Source of the DNA: UBA1206 sp045643125
Lineage (GTDB): Bacteria; Bacillota; Clostridia; Oscillospirales; CAG-382
Assembly (NCBI GenBank): GCA_045643125.1
Contig: JAZUKE010000011.1
Location: forward strand, 1 to 8,680
Length of the DNA stretch: 8,680 bases
Direction of reading: 5' to 3'
This document shows positions 6,161 through 8,680 of the stretch, one piece after another. The notes beneath the pieces are model-generated. The model was given only the letters and a program-made list of their open reading frames with translations. It made no database searches and was not told the DNA's origin. Positions within the stretch are counted from its first letter, which is position 1. Every line of letters begins with the position of its first letter. The position numbers and the translations under genes were made by a program.

Positions 6161-7534
6161 TTGTTTATGAGAAAAACAGCATTTGCGGTGATGATCCTGC
6201 TGATAGCGGCGCTATTTCTGCCTGCCGCGGCGGCTTCAGCCGAAAACATAACGTATGACGGAGTATCTAACAGGATATACGCATTGCAGGAGAAATTTCC
6301 GCAGGGAATGTGTTGGAATCATCTTGTTGAATCTGAAGACGATATCGGGCTAAATCAGAAAAAGGAACAGGGCAGGGCGCGCGAACGCTTTGCCGACGGC
6401 GTGACGACGCATACCTGCGCTTCTCATAGCTCGTGGGAAACCGTGGATATCGGTCAATACGAGTGCAACTTTTTCGACGGCGGTTCTCAATGCTACGGAT
6501 TTGCGCGAAAGATATTCTACGACGTGTTCGGTCTGCGGGTATCGCAGTCGGAATACAGATACGATTACCGTAACATACAGGTCGGCGACTACGTCAGATT
6601 CGGCGACAACAAAACGGGTCATTCGTTCATCGTTCTTTCAAAGGACGGGAATATGGTCACTGCCCTCGAATGTAATTGGGGCGAAAGATGCGTTATATAT
6701 TGGGGCGTCCATACTTACGATCTTGAGGGCGTGCTGACTTCCGCAGGCGGAAAAGAATACTCTTTCAATCACTACGTTCACGCATCAAATTACGACGAAA
6801 TAAACAGAGAATACTCCACTCCGACTCCCCCGTCACCGGTTTTGCCGACGACTCCGATAGGAACGTACGGCGTTATCCTCGGAAGCGACGCTTACACGAC
6901 GGAAAACCCGTTCTATGAAGAATATATGTCGTCCCCCGATGACTGCGACAACTGCAAATGGTATGCGTGGGGACGCGCTTATGAAAAGCTTGGCATCAAA
7001 CCCGTTTTCAGCGGTGAGATCAATACTTGGATTGATAATCCCGGTGAGTACGGGACAGGTACGGTACCAAGAACAAACTCCATAGCGATATGGAACGGGA
7101 CTCACGCCGCGTTCATCGAAAAATACGAAGACGGAATATTGTATATTTCCGAAAGCAACTTTTACGTTGACGGCGATGATGCCGATCGGCGCAACATTTA
7201 TTCAGACGGTTATTTTGACGGTGACATATATACGAATACGTTTACTGATCATTCGGAGCCGCTGCCGTCGTCATACGCCGAAAGAGGACTGCCGGACCGT
7301 TACATTTACCTTGAAAAATTCGATCCGGATTCCATTCGATGCAACTTCGACGGAAATGACTTGCTCGACACCGCCGACGCCGTCTTCCTGCTTCGGAATA
7401 TGATGAGATCCGAAAGATACCCCGTCACCCAAAGCTCGGACGTGAACGGCGACGGTAAGTTCGACATTGACGACGTACTGTATCTGCTCCGCCATATTGC
7501 CGACAAATCAGATTATCCGCTCCCGAACGTATGA
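6161..7534 (+). CDS. Secreted protein with two CHAP/amidase-like Cys-His domains and a type I dockerin
   Basis: This 457-residue protein (numbered from TTG 6161) has a signal peptide ending in ASA (cleavage after about residue 27). Domain 1 (about 85-210) has GGSQCYGFARKIFYDVFG (Cys111), VGDYVRFGDNKTGHSFIVL (His154) and ALECNWG (Glu170/Asn172), the Cys-His-polar pattern of papain-like amidases. A Pro/Thr-rich linker (219-233) precedes domain 2 (about 235-385), which repeats the pattern as CDNCKWYAWGRA (Cys265), NSIAIWNGTHAAFIEKY (His315) and ISESNF (Glu331/Asn333), closely CHAP-like. CHAP enzymes usually cut peptidoglycan peptides or amides. The C-terminus (about 394-447) is a dockerin; its first calcium loop is divergent (NFDGNDLLDTAD) and its second canonical (DVNGDGKFDIDD). 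GAGG (6151-6154) lies 6 bases before TTG 6161 but 12 before ATG 6167, so either start is possible; only two residues differ. It lies 75 bases after the other dockerin gene and is probably co-expressed with it. Confidence 0.8.
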   Translation: MFMRKTAFAVMILLIAALFLPAAAASAENITYDGVSNRIYALQEKFPQGMCWNHLVESEDDIGLNQKKEQGRARERFADGVTTHTCASHSSWETVDIGQYECNFFDGGSQCYGFARKIFYDVFGLRVSQSEYRYDYRNIQVGDYVRFGDNKTGHSFIVLSKDGNMVTALECNWGERCVIYWGVHTYDLEGVLTSAGGKEYSFNHYVHASNYDEINREYSTPTPPSPVLPTTPIGTYGVILGSDAYTTENPFYEEYMSSPDDCDNCKWYAWGRAYEKLGIKPVFSGEINTWIDNPGEYGTGTVPRTNSIAIWNGTHAAFIEKYEDGILYISESNFYVDGDDADRRNIYSDGYFDGDIYTNTFTDHSEPLPSSYAERGLPDRYIYLEKFDPDSIRCNFDGNDLLDTADAVFLLRNMMRSERYPVTQSSDVNGDGKFDIDDVLYLLRHIADKSDYPLPNV

Positions 7535-7554
7535 AGCGGTATCAAAATCGTTTT

Positions 7555-8680
7555 TCAGCCTTTCTTTGAACGGACCTTGTTTACATATTCGGAGAACTGC
7601 GAGTAAACGACTTCCGTTTCCTCCATACCGAGTCCCATACGGTGCCCGGGTTCATTGAGCAGCCCGGTAAACTGATAACCGTAGACCTGTTCAAGTACAT
7701 CGTATACACGGATCTCTTTTATGAGATTCTCGCAGTTTTTCGGTCTCAGACCTTCATCGAACGGAAAATCGAATATCTCCATATCTACCCAGAAATGTGT
7801 GCCTGTTTCGGCGCACATTTCTGCTATTTCGGCAATGTTGTTTTCGCTTCGCGCAAAAGCAAACGGTATCACTATGTCAAGATTTCTGTATATTTCACGC
7901 CATTCATCACGATAAAGATGCATACGGATATTATTTGGCGCCATAGCGATAGGCTTTGTGGGTGCAAGGTCGTGAGCAAACTTTTTGAATTCGCGGAAGA
8001 AGTCCTGTATATCCTTATACTTTTCGTTCTCGACCGGCGGATAATCGTAATAAAGCGACCCCATAATTTCTTCCGAAATATACCAGCCGTAGAAGGATTT
8101 ATGATGACCGTAACGGTCGAAAAGTTCTTTTGCAACCATTTTGTGCCACTTCAATGATTCCGGCGAAAAATCGAACCAGGCGTAAAGTCCCACACCGGGG
8201 AAAACCGCCATATCACATTCGTCTGCCGCAGACAGTATCGCTTCGATGGGATCGTCTGCGCCGAGCGGCTGACGTCCGGGGTAAAGTTTGCTGTCGTAAA
8301 AAGCTTTACCGTCGTAGGTCTCGGCAGTCTTATCGTGCTGATAGCAATAATATGGGCTGTCAAATACGTTTTGTATCAGAACGCTCGTTACTCCGATTTT
8401 GTGCATCGAATAGACCTGCTGCTTCCAGCCTTCGTCGGTCAGCTTTTTCAATGCGGTGTTGAAATAGCGTGCTTCGTCTTCGCTCCAATGGCAGATGCTT
8501 ACCCAGCATCCGTCAAGAAGGCAGGTGGAATTAACGTCGGAAGCAACGACTTCGTAGCTCTGCTTTACGGTCTCCAAAAGATCATCGCCCGAATCATAAA
8601 AACAAATCAGAAAGTCGAACTTCCCTATTATGCCGTTGAGTTCGGGCTTTATTTTGTTAAGCTCTCTTTTGTTTTTTATT
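7555..8680 (-). CDS. Partial DUF4434-like TIM-barrel glycosidase-like protein (5' end outside window)
   Basis: The minus-strand frame ends at TGA 7557-7555 and stays open to base 8679. TTG 8577 is not a convincing start: no Shine-Dalgarno precedes it and 34 sense codons run upstream to the edge. Numbering from that TTG, the visible part has 'LDGCWVSICHW' (21-31), a 'WKQQVYSMHKIGVTSVLIQNV' segment (51-71), 'DMAVFPGVGLY' (122-132), YGWYISEE (163-170), 'KPIAMAPNN' (208-216), 'LDIVIPFAF' (233-241) and HFWVDMEIFD (261-270). This strand order matches a TIM barrel and resembles DUF4434 proteins, which are glycosidase-like. Glu169 or Glu170 (acid/base position) and Glu267 (nucleophile position) are candidate catalytic residues by analogy with clan GH-A; activity is not established. 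It converges on the dockerin gene with only 20 bases between stop codons and no clear hairpin in the gap, so transcripts may overlap. Localisation cannot be judged without the N-terminus. Confidence 0.75.
   Translation of the reverse strand, partial: IKNKRELNKIKPELNGIIGKFDFLICFYDSGDDLLETVKQSYEVVASDVNSTCLLDGCWVSICHWSEDEARYFNTALKKLTDEGWKQQVYSMHKIGVTSVLIQNVFDSPYYCYQHDKTAETYDGKAFYDSKLYPGRQPLGADDPIEAILSAADECDMAVFPGVGLYAWFDFSPESLKWHKMVAKELFDRYGHHKSFYGWYISEEIMGSLYYDYPPVENEKYKDIQDFFREFKKFAHDLAPTKPIAMAPNNIRMHLYRDEWREIYRNLDIVIPFAFARSENNIAEIAEMCAETGTHFWVDMEIFDFPFDEGLRPKNCENLIKEIRVYDVLEQVYGYQFTGLLNEPGHRMGLGMEETEVVYSQFSEYVNKVRSKKG

Noticed and set aside
7642..8157. Plus-strand open frame (171 codons) opposite the DUF4434-like gene
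   Set aside because: The minus-strand protein shows an ordered series of barrel strands with conserved Glu motifs; the plus-strand translation is Phe/Ile-rich noise.

Overview
The window looks like part of a Bacillota (Clostridia) chromosome, probably a gut- or rumen-type member of the Oscillospirales/Ruminococcus-like lineages. This is inferred from type I dockerin modules on secreted proteins, lipoproteins with long Ser/Glu-rich linkers, strong AAAGGAG/AAAGAGG ribosome binding sites, and a gene mix centred on carbohydrate capture and breakdown. No rRNA, tRNA, CRISPR array or mobile element was seen, so the taxonomic guess rests on gene content alone.

Layout. Positions 2-1201 (+) hold the 3' part of a probable lipoprotein ending in a CBM9/DOMON-like carbohydrate-binding domain; its 5' end lies outside the window. 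The 138-base gap after it holds a hairpin (1224-1266) and a convincing extended -10 promoter (1282-1310). These lead into a two-gene operon: an ABC-type sugar-binding lipoprotein (1340-2866) and, 23 bases later, a signal-less DUF6259-type TIM-barrel glycosidase (2890-4944). The pair suggests that an oligosaccharide is captured outside the cell and cleaved inside it, although no permease gene is present. A hairpin with a U-tract (4950-4991) ends this operon.

Next come two secreted proteins that both end in a two-repeat type I dockerin. The first (5012-6085) carries an L,D-transpeptidase/DUF5675-like motif (IH..G and SLGC). The second (6161-7534) carries two successive papain-like (CHAP/amidase-type) Cys-His domains joined by a Pro/Thr linker. 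Neither is a plant-polysaccharide hydrolase; both look directed at peptidoglycan or peptide bonds. They would be docked through cohesins on a scaffoldin that is not in this window. Convergent to them, on the minus strand, is a DUF4434-type TIM-barrel glycosidase-like protein (7555 to the window end). Its 5' end is cut off, because the frame is open all the way to base 8679.

The most unusual points are the adjacent dockerin-tagged non-cellulolytic Cys enzymes, the repeated GTACACT element that gives the leader of the first one two possible RNA folds, the degenerate first calcium loop in the second dockerin, and the uncharacterised DUF6259 enzyme paired with a transport binding protein.
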